Assembly: GCA_023091665.1 (NCBI GenBank) | Contig: JALJCQ010000024.1 | Location: 1,301,260 to 1,365,259 of the forward strand | Length of the DNA stretch: 64,000 nt | Source of the DNA: Pythium myriotylum | Taxonomy: Eukaryota; Oomycota; Peronosporomycetes; Pythiales; Pythiaceae | Direction of reading: 5' to 3' | In this document: positions 41,544 to 52,789 of the stretch, piece after piece | How positions within the stretch are numbered: position 1 is the stretch's first letter | Layout of the letters: every line of letters begins with the position of its first letter | The notes under the pieces: model-generated | The model's input: only the letters and a program-made list of their open reading frames with translations | What the model was told of the DNA's origin: nothing | Databases searched by the model: none | Program-made: the position numbers and the translations under genes

Positions 41544-42731
41544 ATGAGCCTCTGCAGCAAGTCCGCCTCCAAGCCCACGCGTCGCCAGCGCAAGTCGACT
41601 TTCATCGTGCGCAAGGAAGAGAAGCAGCGACTCGAGAAAGAGCTCTCCAAGCTGCGCGCCAAGTGGGTCGCGCTCCACGCCCAAGACCACGACGAGCAGA
41701 TCCGCCAGGCGACGCTGCCTGGCGGCTCGCTGCCGCGGCTCTCGCCAGCCTCGGCCACCCACGCGGCCGTGCGCGACCGCCACTTGGCGTTCTCGGGACT
41801 GCGCTCGCTGCTCTCGGCCTACGTGTCCAAGCCACACGCAGTCACACTGCAAGAGCCCATCTACCTCACGGCGCAACCAGCCGCTAGAAGAGCAGCGCTG
41901 CTACGTCGAAGTGTGCCCAACATCCGCGACTGGCGGCGGTTTCTACTCGAACGATCTCGGTTCCTTGATCTCTCGCGGCCTCACATGGCCACCGAGTGGT
42001 TCGAGAACAGCGACAACGGGATGACGCTCGTCAAGTTCGACGTCACGCCGCTGCGCAGCATCAGCGGAAGCGTGCGCGACGTCTACGACGCGATCGGATT
42101 CTTCGCGCAAAACGTCGAGATCTTCGTCTCGGAACAGATCGGCAATCTCACGGTCCGAGAAGACGACGAAGTCGAGCCACTCGGCGATGTGCCGGAGACC
42201 TCTGCTCGCGTTTCCCAGCGGCGACTCATGTCGGCGACCGACTTTGGTCTGACGATCGACGCCAACGTCGCGGTCTTCCGCCAGTATTTTGCCAAGGGCG
42301 AGAGTGAAGACCTGCCCGAGGAGCACGCCATCATGTGCACGCAGAGCGTCGAGTGGGACGAGCTCTACCCGTACGTTCCTGAGGAGCGGGTGCGCCACGA
42401 CCTCCACAGCGGCTTCCTCGTCCAGCAGGTCCCCACGGCCAATGGCCAGCTCATTACAACGCTCGTTCGGCTCTCCACGATCACGCGGCATGGCACGGCT
42501 GGCCGTCACGTCGTGACTGAGGAGACGGAGGAGCCGCTGCGAGCTCTGGCGGTGCAGTGGGGAGACCTCATGCTTGCGGCCGTCAACGACCATCTACGCA
42601 GAGTGTCGATCGTTTCGACCACGACGCCCGAGAGCGTGAACAGTCAAAGCCCGGCGTCGTCGGCATCACCCACAGACGAGTGCAGCTTCCTCTCGGATGT
42701 TGTGCACTTCTTCCCAGACGACTTTTGCTGA
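41544..42731 (+). CDS. Intronless M96-like paralog M
   Basis: Single exon, 395 aa, ATG at 41544 (MSLCSKSASKPTRRQ then RKSTFIVRKEEKQRLEKEL). START-like blocks: IYLTAQPAARRAALL, MATEWFENSDN, FDVTPL, VYDAIGFFAQNVEIFVSE, IGNLTVRED, ARVSQRRLMS, ELYPYVPEERVRHD, LVRLSTITRHG. The C-terminus is Ser/Pro-rich and ends FLSDVVHFFPDDFC. The gene ends about 40 bp before the start of the palindromic repeat region. Confidence 0.88.
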   Translation: MSLCSKSASKPTRRQRKSTFIVRKEEKQRLEKELSKLRAKWVALHAQDHDEQIRQATLPGGSLPRLSPASATHAAVRDRHLAFSGLRSLLSAYVSKPHAVTLQEPIYLTAQPAARRAALLRRSVPNIRDWRRFLLERSRFLDLSRPHMATEWFENSDNGMTLVKFDVTPLRSISGSVRDVYDAIGFFAQNVEIFVSEQIGNLTVREDDEVEPLGDVPETSARVSQRRLMSATDFGLTIDANVAVFRQYFAKGESEDLPEEHAIMCTQSVEWDELYPYVPEERVRHDLHSGFLVQQVPTANGQLITTLVRLSTITRHGTAGRHVVTEETEEPLRALAVQWGDLMLAAVNDHLRRVSIVSTTTPESVNSQSPASSASPTDECSFLSDVVHFFPDDFC

Positions 42732-43084
42732 CTTGCTGTATCTCTTCTATTCGAAAGGGAGAGACCGCAGTATCTGCAAACCGCCGACGGTTTCATAGGC
42801 AGACGCCAAGCATGAGACTGGTTGTCAGACGCGAAACACAGGGACTTTCCCGGCTCAGCACTCGAAGCTTCCGGTCGAATATCCCGCCCATTCGTCCACG
42901 CATCACGTGCCGTCAAGGTATCCCACCTTCTCACTGATATGGTGCACACTGCGAGTGTGGCGTGCGAGCCACAGCGAAGCTATTGACGAGTCAATGAGCT
43001 CCATGCATCTCAGCGTCGTCTCTCCTCAGCTTGATTCTGTATCTCGAAGACCATCGTTGCACACGTCCCACTGTTCTCCTGTTC

Positions 43085-43522
43085 TCACTTGCCACACAAG
43101 TGAGCAACCCTTCGCAACGGGAATGTATCACTCACTGATCCATCACCACAATGGCTTGTGTTAGTCATATCAATCACATCGGATACGTACGTCGGGAAGG
43201 CGGTGCCTTCCATCGCAGTCCATGCACTTCCCAGTACCCCATCAATTTCACTTCTCTTATCGACAATAGTCACGTCGTGACTGATCGGTATGAGCAACCG
43301 CAATGGTTTATCTCCGTCGTTGCGTAAGACTATAGTATACTTGTTCAAAAACGACGTCGACATCTTTTCTTCAATTGAGTTCGTGTACTTTGACGTTAAC
43401 TGTGAGATTGGTCCATCCTTCACAACGAAATATGTTTGGCGAGTCTGACAAAAAGGAACACCCATTTTTCCAGAATCCGTGAAATCCTCTACTGAAAAGC
43501 TCCTGGATTCCCTGGTTTTCAT
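43085..43522 (-). CDS. Unrecognised ORF, 145 aa, possibly a gene fragment
   Basis: Open from the ATG at 43522. Visible features are a serine/threonine-rich start, SFLNKYTIVLRNDGDKPLRL (a beta-strand pattern like that of some carbohydrate-binding beta-sandwich modules, weak) and four cysteines. A homologous, damaged copy lies at 45780-46309 on the other arm of the palindrome. It is divergent from the secreted-protein gene at 43949. It could be one exon of a longer gene or a decaying gene. Confidence 0.4.
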   Translation of the reverse strand: MKTRESRSFSVEDFTDSGKMGVPFCQTRQTYFVVKDGPISQLTSKYTNSIEEKMSTSFLNKYTIVLRNDGDKPLRLLIPISHDVTIVDKRSEIDGVLGSAWTAMEGTAFPTYVSDVIDMTNTSHCGDGSVSDTFPLRRVAHLCGK

Positions 43523-43948
43523 CTGCTATGTACGTTTAGAATCCACTTGTCCGGAATCAAATTCCTGTGTAAGTTGCACTGGACTGAAATCCGAGTGTGA
43601 GATTCTCAGACTGCGAGCATCTCCACCGGTCGGGAAAAAATCGTGAAAACCCGATTTTATGAAACGAGATATGAGAGACAGGCGATCAGCCTTTCGTAAC
43701 GCACAATACAACGTGTTCAAGATGGACTACTGTAGGACTGATGGCATGGTTCGCGATCGAGTGGCTCTGAGCGTTTCAAGGGAGTCTCCCGTCGAGGCTG
43801 GAGTCCTAGTCACTCGAATCTCACTCTGCAATTTGCTTGCAACCAACAACTAGCTTCCAACCCTCCCGGTTACCAGGCTTTCAAACCAAGCACTTCTTCC
43901 AAGCCGTCGTCACCAACCTGGTCCCCTCACTTCTGCGATTTTGCCAAG

Positions 43949-44290
43949 ATGTACAAGACAACAGTTTTGATGGCTTTGGTGCTCGGCGTGGGTTCATGCA
44001 ATGCCCAACTCGGCCCGCAATGGAAGTGCATGGAGACGAAGGAGCAGGGTGCTTGGTCTTATGCAAACTGCCACAGTTACACGATTGGGGATGACGGCCA
44101 TTCGTTTTCGAAGAATTGCGAGAGCGGGCCGTGCTCGATTGGAAAAACGTACGACTGGTTCTTTTTCAGTACCAAGTGGGGAACATACATCCAATGTGGT
44201 GCGATTTCGCCTTCCTATGGGGCTCTGACTCGCCAGCAAGTGATGGATTACATCAAGAATGTTTCGCGATGCCCAGTGAGTGGCTTGTGA
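43949..44290 (+). CDS. Small secreted cysteine-rich protein, copy 1
   Basis: 113 aa, ATG at 43949. Residues 1-20 form a signal peptide (MYKTTVLMALVLG then GSCNAQ, with cleavage likely after A or Q). The mature 93 residues hold six cysteines (WKC, NCH, NCE, GPC, IQC, RCP) and the aromatic segment YDWFFFSTKWGTY. Size, signal peptide and even cysteine number are typical of oomycete apoplastic small cysteine-rich proteins (inference; no named family recognised). A near-identical convergent copy is at 44977-45318, differing mainly in the last 35 residues. Confidence 0.8.
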   Translation: MYKTTVLMALVLGVGSCNAQLGPQWKCMETKEQGAWSYANCHSYTIGDDGHSFSKNCESGPCSIGKTYDWFFFSTKWGTYIQCGAISPSYGALTRQQVMDYIKNVSRCPVSGL

Positions 44291-44976
44291 AAGCTGGGTC
44301 TCACGCTGTTCAACGAGAGGAAAAGATGAATCCTAATAAACAGCCATGCCCGGGCACTCCCCAAAGATACGATTTTCACGTGTATTTTTATTCGCTTTTT
44401 CCTCCAAAAATTCAAACAAACCGACCAAACACTACGACTACGATTATGATGCATACAATTCCTTGTCTAAGTTCGAATCACAGGATCGAGCGGCCACGAG
44501 AAGATCGCGTTTCATGACCAGCAGAACCTAGCAAGCCATTCAGCCACACTACCCACACTTTCCAGCTCCAACAAAGAACTCACTGTACGATGTGTTGACA
44601 CGAATCACTATCTGTAGACTTGAAGGAGACCAAACGGCAAGCAAGATTTGGTTGTTGTCTCCAAGATGGTCTCCAAGCCAAACGGCCCAGTCCTGTGGTA
44701 GAACACTGAGAACCATGATATATCACCGACCACGATGATGATGGAAGCGACGTCTATTCGTCGTACAATGTAATAAAACTGCCCAAATAGCCTTATCACG
44801 GGCCATTCCGGTGCACAATAAGGCGAGCTTCCTTCCCTTCACGGTTGAATCAGACGGTATGCATATGCAAAACACCTATTTGTCTACCCACCCGAATACG
44901 GCCTCACTTTTTTATTTGAAGTATATTTCCTCTTGCTGAGATAGTGTCTCGTCGGATAAGAATGATAAACAAGTCT
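44291..44976. other. Unique centre of the palindrome
   Basis: 686 bp between the two convergent secreted-protein genes, AT-richer than flanking genes, with no gene seen. It is not inverted-repeat sequence, so the palindrome has a spacer. Confidence 0.5.
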
Positions 44977-45318
44977 TCACAAACCACTCACTGGGCATCT
45001 GGGATAATCGTTGAGGTAATTCACCACTTGTTGGCGAGTCAGAACGTAGTAGTCGTTCGAAATCCCACCGCATTGCATGTATGTCCCCCACTTGGTACTG
45101 AAAAAGAACCAGTCGTACGTTTTTCCAATCGAGCACGGCCCGCTCTCGCAATTTTTCGTGAGCGAATGACCGGCATCCCCAATCGTGTAACTGTGGCAGT
45201 TTGCATAAGACCAAGCACCCTGCTCCTTCGTCTCCATGCACTTCCACTGCCAGCCAAGTTGGGCATTGCATGAACCCACGCCGAGCATCAGAGCCATCAA
45301 AACTGTTGTCTTGTACAT
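44977..45318 (-). CDS. Small secreted cysteine-rich protein, copy 2
   Basis: 113 aa, the same length as copy 1, ATG at 45318. The signal peptide differs by one residue (MALMLG). All six mature cysteines are kept. Differences cluster near the C-terminus (SNDYYVLTRQQVVNYLNDYP against SPSYGALTRQQVMDYIKNVS), while LTRQQ and CPVSGL are kept. Retention of frame and cysteines in both copies suggests selection. The frame is open upstream to 45594 but the signal peptide defines the start. Confidence 0.8.
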   Translation of the reverse strand: MYKTTVLMALMLGVGSCNAQLGWQWKCMETKEQGAWSYANCHSYTIGDAGHSLTKNCESGPCSIGKTYDWFFFSTKWGTYMQCGGISNDYYVLTRQQVVNYLNDYPRCPVSGL

Positions 45319-45779
45319 CTTGGCAAAATCGCAGAAGTGAGGGGACCAGGTTGGTGACGACGGCTTGGAAGAAGTGCTTGGTTTGAAAGCCTGGTAACCG
45401 GGAGGGTTGGAAGCTAGTTGTTGGTTGCAAGCAAATTGCAGAGTGAGATTCGAGTGACTAGGACTCCAGCCTCGACGGGAGACTCCCTTAGAACGCTCAG
45501 AGCCACTCGATGATTTCCCGCGTCGTCTATCCTGAGAAGTCTCTCTCGACAGTGGATACGTTGGAGAGTACGTTTTGAGTGGCTCGCCTCTCACCGCTTA
45601 TCTCTCATATCTCGTATCAATCGGATTTTCACGCGATTTTTTTCGACCCGTGGAGATGTTCTCAGTCAAAAAATCTCACGCTGGGATTCCAGGACAGTGC
45701 AACTTTCACCAATTTCGGACAAGTGGATTCTGAATGTACGTAGCAGATGGTAACCAAGGAGTACACGAGCTTTTCAGTT

Positions 45780-46309
45780 TTTTCTTCTTTTTGTTGTTGT
45801 ATTTCTGAGAGAGTTAGACGCCCGAGCGATCCAAGAGAGACCCGTTGAACGCCAGGAGCTTTTCAGCTAGGATTTGGGGAAAATAGGTCTTCCATTCGTC
45901 AGATTCGACAAAAATATTGAGTTGTGATGAATGGACCAAACTCACAGTTCCGTGGGCAGTGCGTGGATTATGATGGAAGGCACCGCCGCCCCGACGAACG
46001 CACGATCAGGATATCGTGAAGCCAGTGACGCCGATGCGATCTGATGTAATTGATATGACTGCCACGAGTTATTGTAGTGGTGAAACAGTGCGTTCCAGTT
46101 GCTCACGCGTGTGGCAAGTGAGAACAGGAGAAAAGTGGGACGTGTGCAACGATGGACTTCGAGATACAGGATCAAGCAAGAGGAACAGACGAGATACATG
46201 GAGCTCATCATTGGGGAGTCTTCAGATCTTAACGGAGGGATCAGCCCACTCAAACCGAGCCCACAACCCCAGCTTCACTGGGGCTCGCACGCCACAAACA
46301 CAACTGTGA
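45780..46309 (+). pseudogene. Degenerate counterpart of the 145-aa ORF
   Basis: Homologous to 43085-43522 on the opposite arm, but with an early stop (AGCTAGGA where the other reads AGTAGAGGA), a deletion of roughly 115 bp after TCACAGTT, and frame changes before the conserved SDVIDMT(A/N)TS(Y/H)C segment. Confidence 0.6.
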
Positions 46310-46376
46310 ACCATATCAGTGAGAAGGTGGGATGGCTTGGCTACTCGTGATGCGTGGGCGAATGGGCGAAATATTT

Positions 46377-46411
46377 CTCAGCACTCGAAGCTCCGAGCTT
46401 CGAGTGCTGAG
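46377..46411. repeat. Perfect 16-bp stem hairpin, 3-nt loop
   Basis: CTCAGCACTCGAAGCT is followed by CCG and its exact reverse complement. The left palindrome arm has only one half of it (42845-42860), so the second half arose by local fold-back copying in this arm. Confidence 0.85.
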
Positions 46412-46457
46412 CTGGGAAAGTCCCTGGGTTTCAGGTCTGAGAACCGGTCTCATGCTT

Positions 46458-49400
46458 GTCTACGCAGTCCCTGTCGATCGTCTGGGGTTCAATCAGTGCG
46501 ACATGGTGGTCGCGAGTGCTTTCGTTATCGTTCGAGTAAATCGTCTCAAATAACAGTCCAACTGTTACTCAAGACAAATGTTGAGAGTCCAAAAAGGTTA
46601 GATTTGAAGGATTCTCTTGGCAAAGGGAACTGAGTGATAATACTTGATCCACACACAACAGCAATGAAATTAGACATTTTCTTTAACATTTTACACGAGT
46701 GAGTTGGCTCTTGCAGTCGTGAACAATAGAGTTTCTCCAGTTTTCGGTAATGGAGATACGACTGGGAAAAAGAAACTGGGGGTCCATAGGTCGAAGTGGA
46801 ACGATTCCTTGGTGAGCTTGATGAGTTGGGTATCTTGAAGTTCTTATCGCGATGTTCATGCCGAGAATGTTGTAAACTCAGACGACAGTAAGGGCGAGGG
46901 CGTATCGATGGCCGTTGGCACTCAGTTATGATAGGTCGGCTTTCCAAACCTCCAGGTTGCCAGCCATGACATAAATTTGCTTAAGAGCCCTCCATTAGAT
47001 ATGCCAGCATAATTTACGCCAACAGCAAATTATCTATTGCTCAGTTGGATTATGCAGATTTTGTTCATTCTCTGACTCAAGTAAGTCTTTTGCATTACAG
47101 CAATGTGAAATGCGAAAGCGGAAGCGTGCTCTCGATCGTAGTTTGAAGGTCCTAAATGAAAAGCTAGCCACTGAATGAAGTCTCTCGCAAGGAGCGAAGC
47201 AAGCCCCACTCATTCAGACACGATCTGTAGGATCAAGTGTTGGGACCATGATCTAGCGCAAATCGTTGGCGGGGAAACTGCACGTAGTGCAACGCTGAGT
47301 ACTTGGCCGCCCATGAATACGATTCGGCGGGCATTTGCTTCCGACGAGGGTGAAGAGGGATCCGACACTAATGGCCACGAGCCAGAGAACGATATCGATG
47401 ACGACAAAGTCTACGCAGTCCCTGTCGATCGTCTGGGGTTCAATCAGTGCGACATGGTGGTCGCGAGTGCTTTCGTTATCGTTCGAGTAAATCGTCTCAA
47501 ATAACAGTCCAACTGTTACTCAAGACAAATGTTGAGAGTCCAAAAAGGTTAGATTTGAAGGATTCTCTTGGCAAAGGGAACTGAGTGATAATACTTGATC
47601 CACACACAACAGCAATGAAATTAGACATTTTCTTTAACATTTTACACGAGTGAGTTGGCTCTTGCAGTCGTGAACAATAGAGTTTCTCCAGTTTTCGGTA
47701 ATGGAGATACGACTGGGAAAAAGAAACTGGGGGTCCATAGGTCGAAGTGGAACGATTCCTTGGTGAGCTTGATGAGTTGGGTATCTTGAAGTTCTTATCG
47801 CGATGTTCATGCCGAGAATGTTGTAAACTCAGACGACAGTAAGGGCGAGGGCGTATCGATGGCCGTTGGCACTCAGTTATGATAGGTCGGCTTTCCAAAC
47901 CTCCAGGTTGCCAGCCATGACATAAATTTGCTTAAGAGCCCTCCATTAGATATGCCAGCATAATTTACGCCAACAGCAAATTATCTATTGCTCAGTTGGA
48001 TTATGCAGATTTTGTTCATTCTCTGACTCAAGTAAGTCTTTTGCATTACAGCAATGTGAAATGCGAAAGCGGAAGCGTGCTCTCGATCGTAGTTTGAAGG
48101 TCCTAAATGAAAAGCTAGCCACTGAATGAAGTCTCTCGCAAGGAGCGAAGCAAGCCCCACTCATTCAGACACGATCTGTAGGATCAAGTGTTGGGACTAT
48201 GATCTAGCGCAAATCGTTGGCGGGGAAACTGCACGTAGTGCAACGCTGAGTACTTGGCCGCCCATGAATACGATTCGGCGGGCATTTGCTTCCGACGAGG
48301 GTGAAGAGGGATCCGACACTAATGGCCACGAGCCAGAGAACGATATCGATGACGACAAAGTCTACGCAGTCCCTGTCGATCGTCTGGGGTTCAATCAGTG
48401 CGACATGGTGGTCGCGAGTGCTTTCGTTATCGTTCGAGTAAATCGTCTCAAATAACAGTCCAACTGTTACTCAAGACAAATGTTGAGAGTCCAAAAAGGT
48501 TAGATTTGAAGGATTCTCTTGGCAAAGGGAACTGAGTGATAATACTTGATCCACACACAACAGCAATGAAATTAGACATTTTCTTTAACATTTTACACGA
48601 GTGAGTTGGCTCTTGCAGTCGTGAACAATAGAGTTTCTCCAGTTTTCGGTAATGGAGATACGACTGGGAAAAAGAAACTGGGGGTCCATAGGTCGAAGTG
48701 GAACGATTCCTTGGTGAGCTTGATGAGTTGGGTATCTTGAAGTTCTTATCGCGATGTTCATGCCGAGAATGTTGTAAACTCAGACGACAGTAAGGGCGAG
48801 GGCGTATCGATGGCCGTTGGCACTCAGTTATGATAGGTCGGCTTTCCAAACCTCCAGGTTGCCAGCCATGACATAAATTTGCTTAAGAGCCCTCCATTAG
48901 ATATGCCAGCATAATTTACGCCAACAGCAAATTATCTATTGCTCAGTTGGATTATGCAGATTTTGTTCATTCTCTGACTCAAGTAAGTCTTTTGCATTAC
49001 AGCAATGTGAAATGCGAAAGCGGAAGCGTGCTCTCGATCGTAGTTTGAAGGTCCTAAATGAAAAGCTAGCCACTGAATGAAGTCTCTCGCAAGGAGCGAA
49101 GCAAGCCCCACTCATTCAGACACGATCTGTAGGATCAAGTGTTGGGACCATGATCTAGCGCAAATCGTTGGCGGGGAAACTGCACGTAGTGCAACGCTGA
49201 GTACTTGGCCGCCCATGAATACGATTCGGCGGGCATTTGCTTCCGACGAGGGTGAAGAGGGATCCGACACTAATGGCCACGAGCCAGAGAACGATATCGA
49301 TGACGACAAAGTCTACGCAGTCCCTGTCGATCGTCTGGGGTTCAATCAGTGCGACATGGTGGTCGCGAGTGCTTTCGTTATCGTTCGAGTAAATCGTCTC

Positions 49401-51372
49401 AAATAACAGTCCAACTGTTACTCAAGACAAATGTTGAGAGTCCAAAAAGGTTAGATTTGAAGGATTCTCTTGGCAAAGGGAACTGAGTGATAATACTTGA
49501 TCCACACACAACAGCAATGAAATTAGACATTTTCTTTAACATTTTACACGAGTGAGTTGGCTCTTGCAGTCGTGAACAATAGAGTTTCTCCAGTTTTCGG
49601 TAATGGAGATACGACTGGGAAAAAGAAACTGGGGGTCCATAGGTCGAAGTGGAACGATTCCTTGGTGAGCTTGATGAGTTGGGTATCTTGAAGTTCTTAT
49701 CGCGATGTTCATGCCGAGAATGTTGTAAACTCAGACGACAGTAAGGGCGAGGGCGTATCGATGGCCGTTGGCACTCAGTTATGATAGGTCGGCTTTCCAA
49801 ACCTCCAGGTTGCCAGCCATGACATAAATTTGCTTAAGAGCCCTCCATTAGATATGCCAGCATAATTTACGCCAACAGCAAATTATCTATTGCTCAGTTG
49901 GATTATGCAGATTTTGTTCATTCTCTGACTCAAGTAAGTCTTTTGCATTACAGCAATGTGAAATGCGAAAGCGGAAGCGTGCTCTCGATCGTAGTTTGAA
50001 GGTCCTAAATGAAAAGCTAGCCACTGAATGAAGTCTCTCGCAAGGAGCGAAGCAAGCCCCACTCATTCAGACACGATCTGTAGGATCAAGTGTTGGGACC
50101 ATGATCTAGCGCAAATCGTTGGCGGGGAAACTGCACGTAGTGCAACGCTGAGTACTTGGCCGCCCATGAATACGATTCGGCGGGCATTTGCTTCCGACGA
50201 GGGTGAAGAGGGATCCGACACTAATGGCCACGAGCCAGAGAACGATATCGATGACGACAAAGTCTACGCAGTCCCTGTCGATCGTCTGGGGTTCAATCAG
50301 TGCGACATGGTGGTCGCGAGTGCTTTCGTTATCGTTCGAGTAAATCGTCTCAAATAACAGTCCAACTGTTACTCAAGACAAATGTTGAGAGTCCAAAAAG
50401 GTTAGATTTGAAGGATTCTCTTGGCAAAGGGAACTGAGTGATAATACTTGATCCACACACAACAGCAATGAAATTAGACATTTTCTTTAACATTTTACAC
50501 GAGTGAGTTGGCTCTTGCAGTCGTGAACAATAGAGTTTCTCCAGTTTTCGGTAATGGAGATACGACTGGGAAAAAGAAACTGGGGGTCCATAGGTCGAAG
50601 TGGAACGATTCCTTGGTGAGCTTGATGAGTTGGGTATCTTGAAGTTCTTATCGCGATGTTCATGCCGAGAATGTTGTAAACTCAGACGACAGTAAGGGCG
50701 AGGGCGTATCGATGGCCGTTGGCACTCAGTTATGATAGGTCGGCTTTCCAAACCTCCAGGTTGCCAGCCATGACATAAATTTGCTTAAGAGCCCTCCATT
50801 AGATATGCCAGCATAATTTACGCCAACAGCAAATTATCTATTGCTCAGTTGGATTATGCAGATTTTGTTCATTCTCTGACTCAAGTAAGTCTTTTGCATT
50901 ACAGCAATGTGAAATGCGAAAGCGGAAGCGTGCTCTCGATCGTAGTTTGAAGGTCCTAAATGAAAAGCTAGCCACTGAATGAAGTCTCTCGCAAGGAGCG
51001 AAGCAAGCCCCACTCATTCAGACACGATCTGTAGGATCAAGTGTTGGGACCATGATCTAGCGCAAATCGTTGGCGGGGAAACTGCACGTAGTGCAACGCT
51101 GAGTACTTGGCCGCCCATGAATACGATTCGGCGGGCATTTGCTTCCGACGAGGGTGAAGAGGGATCCGACACTAATGGCCACGAGCCAGAGAACGATATC
51201 GATGACGACAAAGTCTACGCAGTCCCTGTCGATCGTCTGGGGTTCAATCAGTGCGACATGGTGGTCGCGAGTGCTTTCGTTATCGTTCGAGTAAATCGTC
51301 TCAAATAACAGTCCAACTGTTACTCAAGACAAATGTTGAGAGTCCAAAAAGGTTAGATTTGAAGGATTCTCT
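46458..51372. repeat. 951-bp tandem array, right part (5.17 units), inverted
   Basis: Same 951-bp unit as 17025-23522 in the opposite orientation; open frames recur at 47175, 48126, 49077, 50028 and 50979. Only one difference between units was noticed (C to T at 48198, changing His to Tyr in the 109-codon frame). It starts at GTCTACGCAG (46458) and breaks off at GGATTCTCT (51372). Confidence 0.95.
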
Positions 51373-52789
51373 GCGACCGCATGGATACTAACGCTTGCAC
51401 TAACTACTCTCACCTTTCAGTGGCACAATCACTACTTTCGCGTGCTATCGCAATTCTAAAGCCCTTTACGGTTAATATAGTAACGCTTACAGATTCTGCA
51501 GGGTTCACTTATGTTCTACTTCAAGTATGTATTCACGACAATCCTTTTGTTTTGCGGCATAGTTGATGGTCATCATTGAATAAACGCCAAGGGAATGAAT
51601 GGATTCAAACGGAGATTAAATCTAGTCAGGTAAGGAAACACCTTTCCCCGTGCGTGCGTTCGCTTGTGCGTCGACAACGCTGGATTGCTGCGAGCAACCT
51701 CATCGCCGATGCTAGGAATGTCTCTACAGCTTGCGAGGAAGACCATAAAGACACGTTGAAGCTGCGGTTGGGGCGAGGATCTCTGTGGATTCTGGGTGAG
51801 AGCTGCAGTCCCAGCTGCGGTTTAGTCGCCACCACTTAGATCGAAGCAATCAACTATACGATCAGTAAAACCAACGCTTACGGGTAGCAGATAATCGTGT
51901 TTCGAATTGTAAGATTCGACCTTAGCATATTGTTGGACATCGAATAAACGCTGCAGTTGCTGTCAAACGTATATTTCAAATCGTATCCATTTCACTCGAC
52001 CGCATGGAGCAAGTGGAGCTACGAAGTTATCAGGCAGTGTTGATGGAGAGACTCTGTTGACTGGTTAGCGAAAGACCGTACACGTACTTACCTCAGTCTC
52101 CTATAGCGAGTGATTGCGGTGGAGTCGTAGATAGGATAAGCGAGAAGTGGGGTCATTTTTTCATCGATTTTCCGGCGAGGAAAAGTGAATGGGAGTCCCC
52201 ATTTACTGTGCACTGGAATTTTCGCACGTAGAGTTATCGTGTACTGCACATTGGGACTCTTTCTTTGCACCTATGGCTCCCATGTACATGCGGGAACTCC
52301 TAGCACCCAGAGTTCCCGTGTACTTCGCATGGGAACTCTTTGCACCCCTTGCTCTCATATACTTCGCGTGGGAACCCCTTGCAGCTAGCGTTCCCATGCT
52401 CAATGGGTCTCCAAATGTAGCTTGATTAGTCGCTATCACATGCATGGTCTCCAAATGTAGCAATCTGATTAGTCGCTATCATTCTCCGTAATTTGCGTAT
52501 TGCTGTCTGCGGGCCATCGTGCCCATCTATCGTTTCAGAATGAAGCCGGCAGCTTCATCGCGCGTTCAGTATGCCCAAATCTGGATGAATCTTTACTCAC
52601 GCAAGACGACGATGGCGTTGAAGTCGGTTAGCATTCCACGCGTGAGACAACTGGAAACCAAGACTAAAAAGCCCCCACGTGCGTTTCGCAATCAAAATGC
52701 GATCGGAGACCCCGGGACGGAGAGGACGACCGTGGACGTGGTGCCCAGAATTCAATTTGCCGAGAAGACCTGAAGCTCCGCGTGCGTCG
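51373..52789. other. Degenerate repeat-rich region between array and P450
   Basis: No gene supported. At about 52240-52400 there are four degenerate copies of a roughly 40-bp unit around GGGAACTC(T/C)(T/A)(T/A)GCACC and TCCC(A/G)TGTAC. At 52406-52482 the 33-bp block GGTCTCCAAATGTAG...CTGATTAGTCGCTATCA occurs twice, 40 bp apart. Confidence 0.5.

Larger units (their letters stand above)
42773..44290 (+). repeat. Left arm of large imperfect inverted repeat
   Basis: Matches the reverse complement of 44977-46457 with many substitutions and indels; strong blocks are AAGCATGAGAC...GTCAG, GGGACTTTCCC..CTCAGCACTCGAA, CCCACCTTCTCACTGATATGGT, and the whole secreted-protein gene. It begins TCTGCAAACCGCCGACGG at 42773, which also matches the left flank of the 951-bp array (16994). 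Here the array is absent: GGCAGA and AAGCATGAG are separated by only CGCC. Confidence 0.85.
44977..46457 (-). repeat. Right arm of large imperfect inverted repeat
   Basis: Reverse-complement counterpart of 42808-44290. It contains the second secreted-protein gene and a damaged copy of the 145-aa ORF, and abuts the 951-bp array at 46458 at the position where the left arm has only CGCC. Confidence 0.85.

Noticed and set aside
44470..44500. tRNA-like GTTCGAATC near 44475
   Set aside because: No flanking stems; isolated match only.
47080..47101. 20-nt intron (GTAAGT...TTACAG) inside the 951-bp unit
   Set aside because: Far shorter than the 56-93-nt introns of the window, and the downstream peptide is already in an open frame through this sequence without splicing.
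23523..51372. Inversion by recombination between the two arrays
   Set aside because: The arrays became inverted only as a result of the flip; one break is in unique DNA with a single base of microhomology, so homologous recombination between inverted copies is not the cause.
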